Below, piece by piece: positions 25,841-35,274 of a stretch of 64,000 nt of DNA. The notes under the pieces were generated by a model. It was given only the letters and a program-made list of their open reading frames with translations. It was not told the origin of the DNA and did no database searches. The DNA comes from Blastococcus capsensis (GTDB lineage Bacteria; Actinomycetota; Actinomycetes; Mycobacteriales; Geodermatophilaceae). How positions within the stretch are numbered: the first letter of the stretch is position 1; the number at the start of each line of letters is the position of its first letter. The DNA lies in assembly GCF_030165005.1 (NCBI RefSeq), contig NZ_JASNNW010000002.1, forward strand, positions 124,001-188,000, written 5' to 3'. The translations under genes were made by a program, and so were the position numbers.

Positions 25841-26024
25841 TGTGCGTCCAGGGGCGCCTTGTCTCGGCCCTCCATCGATGGCAATCTGTAGCCGTGCGCA
25901 CACGCCGGGTACCCACCCGTCGGTGCGGCGTCCCCCGAACGGGGGGACACGCTCCACCCGCCGGGTCCCCGTGCCGATCAGAGGACGTGCGCACCCAGCG
26001 GATCCTCGGCACCGGCGGCCGGCG

Positions 26025-28076
26025 ATGAGCCAGCCCACCGCCGGGCGCGAGACCTCCGGCGCCACCACCGGGGGTCTGCTCCGCTACGTCCGCAGCCAGG
26101 CAGGTGACGACGCCGTCGCCGAGGTGCTGCGGCGGGCCGGCGTGGCCGCGTCCGCCGCTGAGCTCGAGGACCAGTCCCGCTGGTGGAGCTACGACACCCG
26201 GATCGACCTGTTCGCGGCCGCGACCGAGGTCCTCGCCGACCCGCGCACGATGTACCGGGTCGGCGCGGCGGCCCTGCAGTCCGGCCTGGCGCACTCGCTG
26301 GTCATCCTGCTGCGCGCGATGGGCGCACCTCGCCAGGTATTCGGCCAGCTGCCTCGCGCCGTACAGAAGTTCAGCACCACCTCGACCATGGAGATCCTCG
26401 AGGCGACGGCCACGACAGCCACCATCCGTTACCGGCTGCACGACGGCTTTGCGCACTCCCGGCTGGACTGCGACTACACCCAGGGACTGCTGAGCGTGGT
26501 CCCGCAGGTCTTCTCGCTGCCGCCCGCCCGGATCACGCACGAGGCGTGCCAGTCGGACGGGCACCCCGCGTGCCTCTACCACCTGACGTGGGACCGGCGG
26601 TCCCGGCTGCCCTGGCGCCGTGGCGGTTCCGCCCGGGTCGACCCCGAACTGCAGGCGCTGCGCGGTCAGCTGCAGATCCTGCAGTCGGCCGCGACCGACC
26701 TGGTGGCCAGCGACGACGTCGACACGGTCCTGGAGCGCATCGTCGCCCGGGCCGCCGAGGCGGTGCTCGCTCCGGCGTACCTGCTCGCCGTCCACGCTCC
26801 CGGTGGTGGCCCGCCGCTGGTGCACGGAGCCGGCCTGGCGCCCGAGCTGATGCCCGAACTCGCCGCGGTACTGCTCGACGGCGGTGATCTCGGGTCCGAC
26901 GCCGTCGTCGTGGACGTGACCTCCGCCCGCCGGTCGCACGGCCGGCTCGCCGCCCTCTACCGGCCCGGTGGCGCCGCCATGGGGGACGAGGCCGCCATGT
27001 TGGCCGCCTACGCCGGGCACGCCGCCGCCGCCCTCGATCTGATCATCGCCCTCGAGGACGCGCGGACGGAGGCCGACCGGGCCGGTGCGCTGCTGGTCCT
27101 GGCGCACGAGCTGGCGCTCGCGACCGACATCGCCGAGGTCACCGAGCTGGTCACCTCGGCGCTGCCGCGCGTCGTCGGCTGCACCCGCGCCTGCCTGCTG
27201 CTGTGGCACCCGGGCGCCGGGGTGCTGCGGGCGTCGTCGACCGTGGGCATGTCCGACGAGCAGTCGGCGCTGCTGCAGGCGGCCGAGCTGCGTCCGGAGG
27301 ACGTCCCCGAGCTGGTGGGCATGCTGACCGACCGGACCCCGCTCATCATCGACGACACCACGAGCAGCCCCCTCCTGCGATCGGTGCTGCGCGGCATCAG
27401 CAGCGTCGACGTCGTCGCCGTTCCGCTGCTGGCCGGCACGACGTTCCTCGGAGTGGCGACCGTCGGCTGGCAGGCCGGCGAGGCTCCTCCGTCCCTCGCC
27501 GGGGACGTGCTCGTCCGGCTGTGCGGCGTGGCGGACCAGGCGTCCACCGCGCTGCAGAAAGCGCGCCTGCTGCAGACCGTCCGCCACCAGGCGACCCACG
27601 ACGCCCTGACCGGGTTGCCGAACCGGGTGCTGTTCCTCGACCGGCTCACCGCGGCGATCGCGGCTGCCGGCCCCCGGGCCCATCTCGGCGTGCTGTTCTG
27701 CGACCTGGACCGGTTCAAGCAGGTCAACGACACCCTCGGCCACGCGGCGGGCGACGAGCTCCTCCGCCAGGTGTCGGCCCGGCTGCGCGCTGCCGTGCGC
27801 CCCGGGGACACCGTGGGCCGGCTCAGCGGCGACGAGTTCGCGGTCATCCTGCCCGGGCTGGGCGAGCCCGGGGACGCCGACGGCCTGGCTGCCCGGGTCA
27901 TCGACTCCTTCCGCGAGCCGTTCCGGCTCGACGGCGTCGAGGTGCCGGTCGGCACGAGCGTCGGAGTGGGCGTGCTCGGTGCCGACGGCGGCACCGCCGA
28001 GGAACTGCTGCGGGCAGCCGACGCGGCGATGTACCGGCACAAGCACGAGGGGCGGCCCACGTCCGCGCGCGGATGA
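26025..28076 (+). CDS. Diguanylate cyclase with V4R-like sensor and two GAF-like domains
   Basis: The 683-residue protein has an N-terminal domain (about 1-185) ending in EACQSDGHPACLYHLTW, which resembles V4R/heme-NO-like sensor domains. Two GAF-like domains (about 210-365 and 375-530) follow, then a GGDEF domain (about 535-675). The active loop reads SGDEF, and RPGD five residues before it fits an inhibitory I-site. It should make cyclic di-GMP in response to a small ligand. No membrane segment is seen, so it is cytoplasmic. The first domain's identity is tentative. Confidence 0.85.
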   Translation: MSQPTAGRETSGATTGGLLRYVRSQAGDDAVAEVLRRAGVAASAAELEDQSRWWSYDTRIDLFAAATEVLADPRTMYRVGAAALQSGLAHSLVILLRAMGAPRQVFGQLPRAVQKFSTTSTMEILEATATTATIRYRLHDGFAHSRLDCDYTQGLLSVVPQVFSLPPARITHEACQSDGHPACLYHLTWDRRSRLPWRRGGSARVDPELQALRGQLQILQSAATDLVASDDVDTVLERIVARAAEAVLAPAYLLAVHAPGGGPPLVHGAGLAPELMPELAAVLLDGGDLGSDAVVVDVTSARRSHGRLAALYRPGGAAMGDEAAMLAAYAGHAAAALDLIIALEDARTEADRAGALLVLAHELALATDIAEVTELVTSALPRVVGCTRACLLLWHPGAGVLRASSTVGMSDEQSALLQAAELRPEDVPELVGMLTDRTPLIIDDTTSSPLLRSVLRGISSVDVVAVPLLAGTTFLGVATVGWQAGEAPPSLAGDVLVRLCGVADQASTALQKARLLQTVRHQATHDALTGLPNRVLFLDRLTAAIAAAGPRAHLGVLFCDLDRFKQVNDTLGHAAGDELLRQVSARLRAAVRPGDTVGRLSGDEFAVILPGLGEPGDADGLAARVIDSFREPFRLDGVEVPVGTSVGVGVLGADGGTAEELLRAADAAMYRHKHEGRPTSARG

Positions 28077-28088
28077 GCGCGGACCGGA

Positions 28089-28259
28089 TCACCCCGTCCG
28101 GTTCGGGTGGGCACGGGCGTGGGCATCGCGGTCCCGGGTGCGGGGACGAGCCGCAGGGCCGACCAGCTGATCCGTGAGGCCGACGCGGCGATATACCGGG
28201 AGAAGGCGATATACCGGGAGAAGCAGCGCCGCGGGGCGGCCCGGACCGCCCGTGCGGGG
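28089..28259 (+). pseudogene. Relic of a second GGDEF-domain C-terminus
   Basis: Translation from about 28089 reads PVRVGTGVGIAV, then ADQLIREADAAIYREK, the typical last strand and helix of a GGDEF domain, followed by unrelated residues. The real cyclase already ended at 28076, so this is a fragment left by duplication or deletion of a related gene. An 18-bp tandem duplication (28188-28223) repeats the codons for AIYREK. No start or upstream domain exists. Confidence 0.65.
28188..28223 (+). repeat. 18-bp perfect tandem duplication in the GGDEF relic
   Basis: Bases 28188-28205 are repeated exactly at 28206-28223. The unit is six codons long and in frame with the GGDEF-like relic. Confidence 0.95.
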
Positions 28260-29096
28260 TCAGTCCCGCAGCCGGGTGCGCAGCACTGCCTGCTCGTCCG
28301 CGCCGAAGCCGTGCGCCTCCAGCCAGCCGGAGGGGCCGCCGAAGCGCTCGTCGAGCAGCGTCAGCACCCGGTCCATGGTCTGGGCCCGCGGCGTGTGGCT
28401 GCCGACGTCCCGGGTCTCCATGTCGGGGGCGTAGGTCGGGGACGTGGCGAGCTTGGCGACGAGGGCGTCGATGATCTCGGCGGTGAGCGCGTAGTCGGCG
28501 ACGATCTCCTCGTGCGGCACCCCGGCGACGGCCAGGGCCAGGGCGCACACCACGCCGGTGCGGTCCTTGCCCGCCGCGCAGTGCACGAGCGAGGCGCCGT
28601 CCGGGGCTTCGGTGATCGCCCGCAACGCCGCGACGACGTTGTCCCCCCGCTGGCCGAGGTAGCCCAGGTAGGAGCGCACGGCCGGCGGTTCCTCCTCGTC
28701 GTGCGCCGCGACCTGACGGGGCAGCAGCGACTCGGCCCACCCGGCGGCCGGGAGCTCGATCCCCGGGTCGTCCTCCTCCACCGCGAACACGTCGGTGTGG
28801 TGCCCGCGCTCGGGCAGCAGGGTGAAGTGCCGGTGGGTGACGTCCGGGTGGCCCCGTAGCGGTCCCCGTCCTTCCAGCAGGATCTCCGCGGTGGTGCGCA
28901 GGTCGATCACCTGGCGCAGCCCGATCTCCCCGACCAGGCGGGCGACGTCGGCGTCGCTGAGCGTCTGCAGGTTGTCGCTGCGCAGGATCCGCCCGGGCAC
29001 CGTGCGTCCGCCGTCGGTGGTGGGCAGCCCACCGAGGTCCCGGGTGTTCGTGGTGCCGTCCAGCCGGATCCAGCGGTCGGTGTTCGTCGCGGTCAC
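28260..29096 (-). CDS. Protein tyrosine/serine phosphatase (MptpB/SIW14-like)
   Basis: The 278-residue protein has the dual-specificity phosphatase P-loop HCAAGKDRTG and the family's N-terminal TTNTRDLGGL motif. Cys and Arg of the P-loop are the catalytic residues, as in mycobacterial PtpB, which acts on phosphotyrosine, phosphoserine and phosphoinositides. The GTG at 29096 gives the usual family start; a GTG at 29132 would add 12 residues that do not look conserved. No signal peptide is seen. No kinase is adjacent. Confidence 0.82.
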   Translation of the reverse strand: MTATNTDRWIRLDGTTNTRDLGGLPTTDGGRTVPGRILRSDNLQTLSDADVARLVGEIGLRQVIDLRTTAEILLEGRGPLRGHPDVTHRHFTLLPERGHHTDVFAVEEDDPGIELPAAGWAESLLPRQVAAHDEEEPPAVRSYLGYLGQRGDNVVAALRAITEAPDGASLVHCAAGKDRTGVVCALALAVAGVPHEEIVADYALTAEIIDALVAKLATSPTYAPDMETRDVGSHTPRAQTMDRVLTLLDERFGGPSGWLEAHGFGADEQAVLRTRLRD

Positions 29097-29184
29097 GGGC
29101 CGACGGTACGGCGTGCAGCATTCGCCACGCACTCCGAGCCCGGGTCGAGGTGGCTGGTGTTCCGACCCACAGGGACCGTCATCA

Positions 29185-29245
29185 GTATGGGGCAGCCATA
29201 CATGGGCGCATGATCAGCTTGCCCCTACGGTGTGGTCCAGACCAC
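29185..29245. promoter_or_regulatory. Inverted repeats in the liv operon promoter
   Basis: GTGGTC and GACCAC flank CA at 29232-29245, a GntR-like operator shape. GTATGG and CCATAC flank GGCAG at 29185-29201. TACGGT at 29226-29231 could be the -10 box, overlapped by the first repeat. They lie between the phosphatase and transporter genes. Confidence 0.4.
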
Positions 29246-29276
29246 TCGTGCACCCCGCACACCGGAGGAGATCGCC

Positions 29277-30506
29277 ATGTCCCGCACCCGTTTCCGGTCC
29301 CGGACCGCCAGCATCGCGGCGGCCGCAGGTGTCCTCGCGCTCGGCGCCGCGTGCGGCAGCCCCGGTGCGCCCGCCGCGAGCGGCGGTGGTGGCGGCGGTG
29401 GTGGCGGCGGTGAGGAGGCGGCGCCGGTCCAGGTGGGGCTGATCACGTCGACGTCCGGCCCGCTCGCCTCGTACGGCGCGCAGTACCTGCAGGGCTTCGA
29501 GGCGTGCCTGGACCACCTGACCGACGGCACCGGGGAGGTCGGCGGCCGCCCGGTCGAGGTCATCCAGCGTGACGACGCCGGCGACCCGGCCAAGGCCGTC
29601 GCCGAAGCCACCGACCTGATCGGCCAGGGGGTCCAGATCCTCGCCGGCTCGGCGTCCTCCGGCGTCGCCACCCAGGTGGCCCCGCTGGCCGAGCAGAACG
29701 ACGTCCTGTTCATCTCCGGCCCCGCCGCCACCGACGCGCTGACCGGGATCAACGGCAACACCTTCCGCTCCGGCCGCCAGACCTACCAGGACGTCAAGAC
29801 GGCGGAGTCCTTCATCGGCGACGCCGCCGGCAAGGACGTCCTCGTCTTCGCCCAGGACAGCGCGTTCGGCCAGGCCAACGTCGCCGCCGTCACCTCGATC
29901 CTCGGCGGGGCCGGCGCCACCGTGACGCCGCTGCTCGTGCCGGCCAGCGCCACCGACCTGACTCCGTTCGCCGCGCAGGCGCGCGACGCCGGCGCCGACC
30001 TGACCTTCGTCGCCTGGGCGGGGGAGACCGCCCCCGCGATGTGGCAGGCCATGGGCCAGCAGGGTGTCTTCGACGCGACCAACGTCGTCACCGGCCTGGA
30101 CATGCGCGCCTCCTACCCGACCTACGGGGAGCAGGCCGCGGACCTCAACTTCCTGTCGCACTTCTTCGCCGAGGCGGTGGACAACGAGACGAGCCAGGCC
30201 ATGGCCGAGGGCGTCGAGGCGGCCGGTGGCGAGGTGGACATCTTCACCCCCGACGGCTGCAACGCCGCGCAGATGATCGTGCGCGCGGTCGAGGAGAGCC
30301 CCGACGACGTCGCCGGGATGGTCTCGGCGCTCGAGGGGTGGACCTTCGACGGCGCCAAGGGCGAGATCACCATCCGCGAGGAGGACCACGCCGTGCTCCA
30401 GCCGATGTTCCAGGCCCGCCTCGAGGAGCAGGGCGGCGAGCTCGTCCCGGTGCTGGTCGACACGCTCGCCCCGGAGGACACCGCTCCTCCGGTCGCCACC
30501 TCCTGA
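29277..30506 (+). CDS. Branched-chain amino acid-type ABC transporter, solute-binding lipoprotein
   Basis: The 409-residue protein has a lipoprotein signal with lipobox LGAAC, a linker with 10 consecutive glycines, then a Leu/Ile/Val-binding domain of the periplasmic type I fold (VQVGLITSTSGPLASYG opening). It captures substrate outside the membrane for the four downstream genes. GGAGGAG lies six bases before the ATG. The Liv family also takes amides, urea or aromatic compounds, so the substrate is not certain. Confidence 0.9.
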   Translation: MSRTRFRSRTASIAAAAGVLALGAACGSPGAPAASGGGGGGGGGGEEAAPVQVGLITSTSGPLASYGAQYLQGFEACLDHLTDGTGEVGGRPVEVIQRDDAGDPAKAVAEATDLIGQGVQILAGSASSGVATQVAPLAEQNDVLFISGPAATDALTGINGNTFRSGRQTYQDVKTAESFIGDAAGKDVLVFAQDSAFGQANVAAVTSILGGAGATVTPLLVPASATDLTPFAAQARDAGADLTFVAWAGETAPAMWQAMGQQGVFDATNVVTGLDMRASYPTYGEQAADLNFLSHFFAEAVDNETSQAMAEGVEAAGGEVDIFTPDGCNAAQMIVRAVEESPDDVAGMVSALEGWTFDGAKGEITIREEDHAVLQPMFQARLEEQGGELVPVLVDTLAPEDTAPPVATS

Positions 30507-30525
30507 ACGCGTCCGGGGACCACGC

Positions 30526-31323
30526 GTGTCCACGAGTGCCTCGGCGGCGCCGGCCGCCCGCTCCACGGCGGGCGGGCCGGTGCTGCAGGTGGCGGGGCTG
30601 ACCTGCGCGATCGGCGGTGCGGTGATCGTCGACGACGTCACGTTCGACGTGGCGCCGGGTGAGTTCATCGCCGTCATCGGCCCCAACGGCGCGGGCAAGA
30701 CGTCGCTGTTCAACCTCCTGTCCGGGCTGCTCCCGGCGACCGGCGGGACCGTCACCCTGGCGGGGACGGACATCACCGGGGCCTCGCCGTCGGCGCGGGC
30801 GCGGCGGGGCCTGGGCCGGACCTTCCAGGCGTCCTCGGTGTTCGCCGGACTCAGCGTCCGCGAGAACGTCCGGCTGGCCGCGCAGGCCCGGCTGGGCGGC
30901 AGCATGCGCCCCTGGCAGCGGGTGCGGCCGGGGGACGCCGCGCAGGAGGTCGCCACCGGCGCGCTCGCCCGCGTGGGGCTGGCCGGCCGCGGCGACGACC
31001 TCGCCGGCGCCCTGTCGCACGGGGACAAGCGCAAGCTCGAGCTGGCCATCCTGCTGGCCACCGACCCCGCGGTCGTCCTGCTGGACGAGCCGATGGCCGG
31101 GGTCAGCATCGAGGACGTCGCCGGGCTGACCGAGGTCATCGGCTCGGTGCACCGCGAGGAGGGCAAGACCGTGCTCATGGTCGAGCACCACATGGACGTC
31201 CTGCTGGGCCTGGCCGACCGGGTAGCGGTCATGCACCACGGGAAGCTGCTGGCGTTGGACACCCCGGCCCGGGTGACCAGCGACCCGGCCGTGCAGCAGG
31301 CCTACCTGGGGGAGTCCCTGTGA
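30526..31323 (+). CDS. livG: ABC transporter ATP-binding protein, LivG type
   Basis: The 265-residue protein has Walker A GPNGAGKTS, a variant signature LSHGDKRKLELAI (LSGGQ replaced by LSHGD, as in LivG proteins), Walker B VVLLDEPMAG and the switch histidine in VEHHMD. It energises transport from the cytoplasm. It starts at a GTG 20 bases after the binding-protein stop. Confidence 0.9.
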   Translation: MSTSASAAPAARSTAGGPVLQVAGLTCAIGGAVIVDDVTFDVAPGEFIAVIGPNGAGKTSLFNLLSGLLPATGGTVTLAGTDITGASPSARARRGLGRTFQASSVFAGLSVRENVRLAAQARLGGSMRPWQRVRPGDAAQEVATGALARVGLAGRGDDLAGALSHGDKRKLELAILLATDPAVVLLDEPMAGVSIEDVAGLTEVIGSVHREEGKTVLMVEHHMDVLLGLADRVAVMHHGKLLALDTPARVTSDPAVQQAYLGESL

Positions 31324-31375
31324 GCGGCTCTGTGATCGACCGGCTCCGCCGGGCGGTAGCGAACGGGACAGCGCT

Positions 31376-32116
31376 GTGACGGATGCGCCGCTGCTGCGGC
31401 TGTCCGACGTGCACGTGCGGCTGACCGGCAGCCACATCCTCCAGGGAGTGGACCTGTCGGTCCGGCGGGGCGGGGTCACCGCTCTCCTCGGCCGCAACGG
31501 GGCCGGCAAGACCACCACGGTCAAGGCGGTGCTGGGCCTGGTGCCCTGCACCGGGACCATCGAGTTCGCCGGCGCCAGCGGCCGGATCGAGCGGATCGAC
31601 GGCCGGCGGACCCACGAGATCGTCCGCCGCGGGATCGGCTACGCCCCGGAGGACCGCGAGGTCTTCGCCGGGCTGACCGTGGCGGAGAACCTGGCGCTGG
31701 CCGAACGGCGCAACTCCGCGCACCACCACGACCGCGTCTTCGAGCTGTTCCCCGAGCTGAAGCAGCGCAGCAGGCAGCTCGCCGGCACGCTCTCGGGCGG
31801 GCAGCAGCAGATGGTGGCGATCGCGCGGCTGCTGCTCAACGACAACCAGCTGCTGCTCATCGACGAGCCGACCAAGGGCCTGGCGCCGCTGCTGGTGGCC
31901 GAGGTCGCCGACGTGCTGGCCCGCGCGGCCGAGGAGGTGACGATCCTGCTCGTCGAGCAGAACCTGACCGTGGTGCAGCGGATGGCGCAGGACGCCGTCG
32001 TCGTCGACCAGGGGCGGGTGGCCTGGTCGGGGCCGGCCGGTGACCTGCTGGCCGACGCCGACCGGACCCGCGAGCTGCTCGGCGTCGCCACCAGCGGGGG
32101 AGGTGGGCGCCTGTGA
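31376..32116 (+). CDS. livF: ABC transporter ATP-binding protein, LivF type
   Basis: The 246-residue protein has Walker A GRNGAGKTT, signature LSGGQQQMVAIARLL, Walker B LLLIDEPTKGL and the LivF-specific VVQRMAQD. It pairs with LivG. Its GTG overlaps the TGA of a 15-codon frame that begins just after livG, perhaps by chance. Its stop overlaps the next permease start (GTGA). Confidence 0.9.
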   Translation: MTDAPLLRLSDVHVRLTGSHILQGVDLSVRRGGVTALLGRNGAGKTTTVKAVLGLVPCTGTIEFAGASGRIERIDGRRTHEIVRRGIGYAPEDREVFAGLTVAENLALAERRNSAHHHDRVFELFPELKQRSRQLAGTLSGGQQQMVAIARLLLNDNQLLLIDEPTKGLAPLLVAEVADVLARAAEEVTILLVEQNLTVVQRMAQDAVVVDQGRVAWSGPAGDLLADADRTRELLGVATSGGGGRL

Positions 32117-32997
32117 CCACGCTGGTGCTCCTCACCATCACCGGCCTGGGGCTGGCGGCGCTCTACTTCCTGGTCGCCTCCGGGCTCTCGCTGATCTTCG
32201 GCCTCATGGACGTGCTGAACTTCGCCCACGGCGCCTTCCTCACCATCGGGGCCTACGGGACGTGGTGGGCGGCCGGCAACCTGCCCGGCGCCGGTGAGTC
32301 CGGATGGGGTTTCGTCCTCGCCGTCGTCTTCGGCGTCGCGGTGGGCACACTGGTCGCCGCGCTGATCGAGCTGCTGCTGATCCGGCCGCTGTACCAGCGG
32401 CACATCGAGCAGGTCCTGGTCACCGTCGGCCTGAGCCTGGCGCTGGTGGCCCTGGTGCGGGCCGTCTGGGGCGCCGACCCGCGGCCCTTCCCCCGGCCGG
32501 GCTGGGCCCGCGGCACCACGTCGATCCTCGGCGCGAACGTGCCCAACGACCGGTTCCTCCTGATCGTCAGCGCCGTCGTGGTGCTGGTGGCGGTGCTCGC
32601 CTTCCTCCGGTTCACCCGCGTCGGGCTCATCATCCGGGCCGGGGTGGAGAACCGGACGATGGTGACGGCACTGGGCATCGACGTCCGCAAGGCCTTCACC
32701 CTCGTCTTCGCGATCGGAGGCGCTTTCGCCGCCCTGGCCGGGGCGCTGGGCGGCATCTACCTGGGCTCCATCTCGCCGGGGCAGGGCACCTCCCTGCTGA
32801 TCTTCGCCTTCATCGTGGTGGTGATCGGCGGCATGAGCTCGATCACCGGCACGGCGGCGGCCGCGGTGCTGGTCGGCCTGGTGCAGCAGTTCGCGAACTA
32901 CTACGCCGCGAGCGGGGTGGGTGACCTGTCGGTGGTGCTGCTGCTCGCCGTGGTGCTCCTGGCCCGGCCCAGCGGCCTGAGGGCGAGGTTGGCGTGA
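32113..32997 (+). CDS. livH: ABC transporter permease, LivH type
   Basis: The 294-residue membrane protein has about eight hydrophobic helices and the family motifs LNFAHGAFLTIGAY and ENRTMVTALGIDV. It forms the membrane channel with LivM. Start and stop both overlap their neighbours by four bases, so the operon is translationally coupled. Confidence 0.9.
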   Translation: MTTLVLLTITGLGLAALYFLVASGLSLIFGLMDVLNFAHGAFLTIGAYGTWWAAGNLPGAGESGWGFVLAVVFGVAVGTLVAALIELLLIRPLYQRHIEQVLVTVGLSLALVALVRAVWGADPRPFPRPGWARGTTSILGANVPNDRFLLIVSAVVVLVAVLAFLRFTRVGLIIRAGVENRTMVTALGIDVRKAFTLVFAIGGAFAALAGALGGIYLGSISPGQGTSLLIFAFIVVVIGGMSSITGTAAAAVLVGLVQQFANYYAASGVGDLSVVLLLAVVLLARPSGLRARLA

Positions 32998-34157
32998 GAG
33001 AACAGGCCTTCGACCGGACCGGACGTCTGCGGCGGCTGGCACCGTTGGTGGTGCTGGTGGTCCTGGCGTTGCTGCCCTACTCGACGTTGAGCCTGCCGGG
33101 GCTCTTCGAGGGGGTGCTCAACAGTCCGGGCACGCTGCAGCTGCTGGCCCTGTGCCTGGTCTTCGGTGGCGTCGCGCTCTCCTTCGACCTGCTGTTCGGC
33201 TTCACCGGGCTGCTGTCGTTCGGCCACGCGCTCTACTTCGCCGCCGGCACCTACGGGGCGAACCTGCTGCTCACCGAGCTCGGCTGGGGGCTGGGCGCCG
33301 CGGTGGCGGTCACCACCATGGCCGGGGTCGTCCTCGCCCTGCTGGTCGGCAGCGTCGCGCTGCGCGTCACGGGCATCGCCTTCTCCATGGTCACCCTGGC
33401 CACCGCGCAGGCCGGCTCGATCATCGTGCTGCAGGACCCGAGCGGCCTCACCGGCGGTGAGGAGGGCCTGGCCGTGGCCCGCGCCCCGATCCCCGACGCG
33501 CTCATCGGGGTCTTCAACACCGCCAACAAGTACTGGCTGGCGCTGGCGTACCTGGTCCTGGTGTACGCCGTCGTCACCTGGGTGACCGGTTCGCGCGCAG
33601 GCAGGGTCTGGCAGGCGATCCGGGAGAACGAGCGCCGCGTCGAGGTCCTCGGGCTGCGCCCGTACCGCTTCAAGCTGCTGGTCTTCGTGCTGGCCGGCCT
33701 GCTCGCGACCCTGGGAGGGATCGTCCACCTGCTGCTGCTCGGCGGCTCCACACCCCGGGTGACCACCGCCGACTTCACGATCGGCCTGCTGGTCATGGTG
33801 GTGCTCGGCGGCGCGGGGAGCCGGTGGGGCGCGGTGCTGGGCGGCGTCCTCTACACCTACCTGGACAGCCGGCTGACCGGTCTGGCCAGCTCGGCCGCGA
33901 TCCAGGACCTCCCCGCCTGGCTGCGGGTGCCGCTCTCCGAGCCGCTGTTCATCCTGGGCACCCTGTTCATCCTCGTCGTCCTCTTCGTACCCGGGGGCAT
34001 CGCCGGGCTCGTCGAGCGGCTGGGCGCACGGCGTCGCGACCGGCGGCCGGAGATCGACGGCCCGCCACCCGGACGTGCGGTGGAGCGCCTGCGGGATGAG
34101 GTCGGTGCGGGCGTCGGCGCCGGTCTGGGCACTCCTCGGCGCCCGGACGGCGCCTGA
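32994..34157 (+). CDS. livM: ABC transporter permease, LivM type
   Basis: The 387-residue protein has about nine hydrophobic helices and the LivM motifs GLLSFGHALYFAAG and WQAIRENERRVEVLG. The C-terminal 50 residues are hydrophilic and arginine-rich. It is the last gene of the liv operon and is followed by two hairpins. Confidence 0.9.
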   Translation: MREQAFDRTGRLRRLAPLVVLVVLALLPYSTLSLPGLFEGVLNSPGTLQLLALCLVFGGVALSFDLLFGFTGLLSFGHALYFAAGTYGANLLLTELGWGLGAAVAVTTMAGVVLALLVGSVALRVTGIAFSMVTLATAQAGSIIVLQDPSGLTGGEEGLAVARAPIPDALIGVFNTANKYWLALAYLVLVYAVVTWVTGSRAGRVWQAIRENERRVEVLGLRPYRFKLLVFVLAGLLATLGGIVHLLLLGGSTPRVTTADFTIGLLVMVVLGGAGSRWGAVLGGVLYTYLDSRLTGLASSAAIQDLPAWLRVPLSEPLFILGTLFILVVLFVPGGIAGLVERLGARRRDRRPEIDGPPPGRAVERLRDEVGAGVGAGLGTPRRPDGA

Positions 34158-34182
34158 CTCCACCGCACCGGGAGGCAGTCGG

Positions 34183-34241
34183 TGATCAGGAACCCTGATC
34201 ATCGAGCGTCCTCCCTCACGTTCTGCGATGAGGGAGGACGC
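34183..34241 (+). terminator. Tandem hairpins ending the liv operon
   Basis: TGATCAGG and CCTGATCA (34183-34201) form a first hairpin. GCGTCCTCCCTCA and its exact complement (34206-34241) form a 13-bp stem with a 10-base loop. They lie between livM and a convergent gene and can act on both strands. Confidence 0.75.
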
Positions 34242-34288
34242 CGGACGATCAGGTGACCTGACCCCGGCTCAACGATCAGGCGCGGGAG

Positions 34289-35179
34289 TCAGGCCTCGGC
34301 GAGCAGTTCGTCGCAGAGGTCGACCAGGCGCCGCCGCAGGACGGCGCCGCGGGCAGCGAACCCGCGCTGGGCGGAGACGTACTCCGCCCTGCCCTCGGGG
34401 GTCTCGATCGGCACCGGCAGGTAGCCGTGGTCCCGGAGGTCGTACGGCGAGGCCCGCATGTCCAGCTCGCGCAACTCCACCGCGAGCTCGAAGCAGTCGG
34501 CCAGCAGCTCCCCGGACGTTGCCGGACCGAGCTTGTACGCCCACTTGTAGAGGTCCATGCCCGCGTGGAGGCAGCCCGGCTGTTCCAGGTCGTGCTGGGT
34601 CTCGCGGGTGGGCCGGAGCCGGTTGTGCGTGACTGCCGGCGGGGTGAAGAAGCGGAAGGCGTCGAAGTGGCTGCACCGGACCGGGTGCGCCTCGACGACG
34701 GCGTCGGTGCCCTCGGGCCCCAGCCGTAGCGGCAGCGCGTGGCGGGTCTCCCGGTCGCGGTAGACCATCGCCCACTCGTGCAGGCCGAAGCAGCCGGTGA
34801 ACGCGGGCCGGGACGCCGTCGCGACCAGCAGTCGGCGGACGAACCGGACGGTGTCCTCGCGGTCGGCCAGGAACGCGCCGGTATCCAGCCGGACGACGCC
34901 CCGGTCGTCCGTCGCGTACCAGCGCCAGGCCGAGTGCGGCGCCGGTCCGGCCGGGGAGGGCGCCAACGCGATGCTCGGGCCGGGGTGCCACCGTCGCAGC
35001 CGCCCCGGCGGCTGCGAGTAGTAGGTGAACAGGAAGTCGAGGACCGGGTGGGTCTCCCCGCGCCGGCGGCGGTCCCGGTGCGGCGTCGTCCACCGGTCGA
35101 CGCGGGTCTCGTGGACGGCGACCCGCGCACGCCACTCGTCGGCCTCGAGGACCGACGGCTGGGCGAGGACCGGCTGCAC
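34289..35179 (-). CDS. Conserved actinobacterial protein often labelled 3-methyladenine DNA glycosylase
   Basis: The 296-residue protein shows HPVLDFLFTYYSQPPGRLRRWHPG near residue 43 and a conserved His/Asp-rich middle (CSHFDAFRFF, HAGMDLYKWAYKL). Homologues in actinobacteria are commonly named 3-methyladenine DNA glycosylase, but I see no helix-hairpin-helix or AAG motif to support that. I regard the function as unknown. The GTG start is convergent with the liv operon. Confidence 0.6.
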   Translation of the reverse strand: MQPVLAQPSVLEADEWRARVAVHETRVDRWTTPHRDRRRRGETHPVLDFLFTYYSQPPGRLRRWHPGPSIALAPSPAGPAPHSAWRWYATDDRGVVRLDTGAFLADREDTVRFVRRLLVATASRPAFTGCFGLHEWAMVYRDRETRHALPLRLGPEGTDAVVEAHPVRCSHFDAFRFFTPPAVTHNRLRPTRETQHDLEQPGCLHAGMDLYKWAYKLGPATSGELLADCFELAVELRELDMRASPYDLRDHGYLPVPIETPEGRAEYVSAQRGFAARGAVLRRRLVDLCDELLAEA

Positions 35180-35274
35180 CGGTCCAGGCTAGGTGCCGGC
35201 CTCCGGCGTCCCCGGACCCTGGCTCCCTCCCGGCGTCCCGGAGCGGGGGAGGCCAACGGGGCGACGGTCGGGCG

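Noticed and set aside
29370-29420. GGT/GGC repeat as a microsatellite of interest
   Set aside because: It encodes the glycine linker of the binding lipoprotein and is an ordinary spacer.
31332-31379. 15-codon frame overlapping the livF start
   Set aside because: It has no ribosome site, and any GTGA start yields such an overlap; probably chance.
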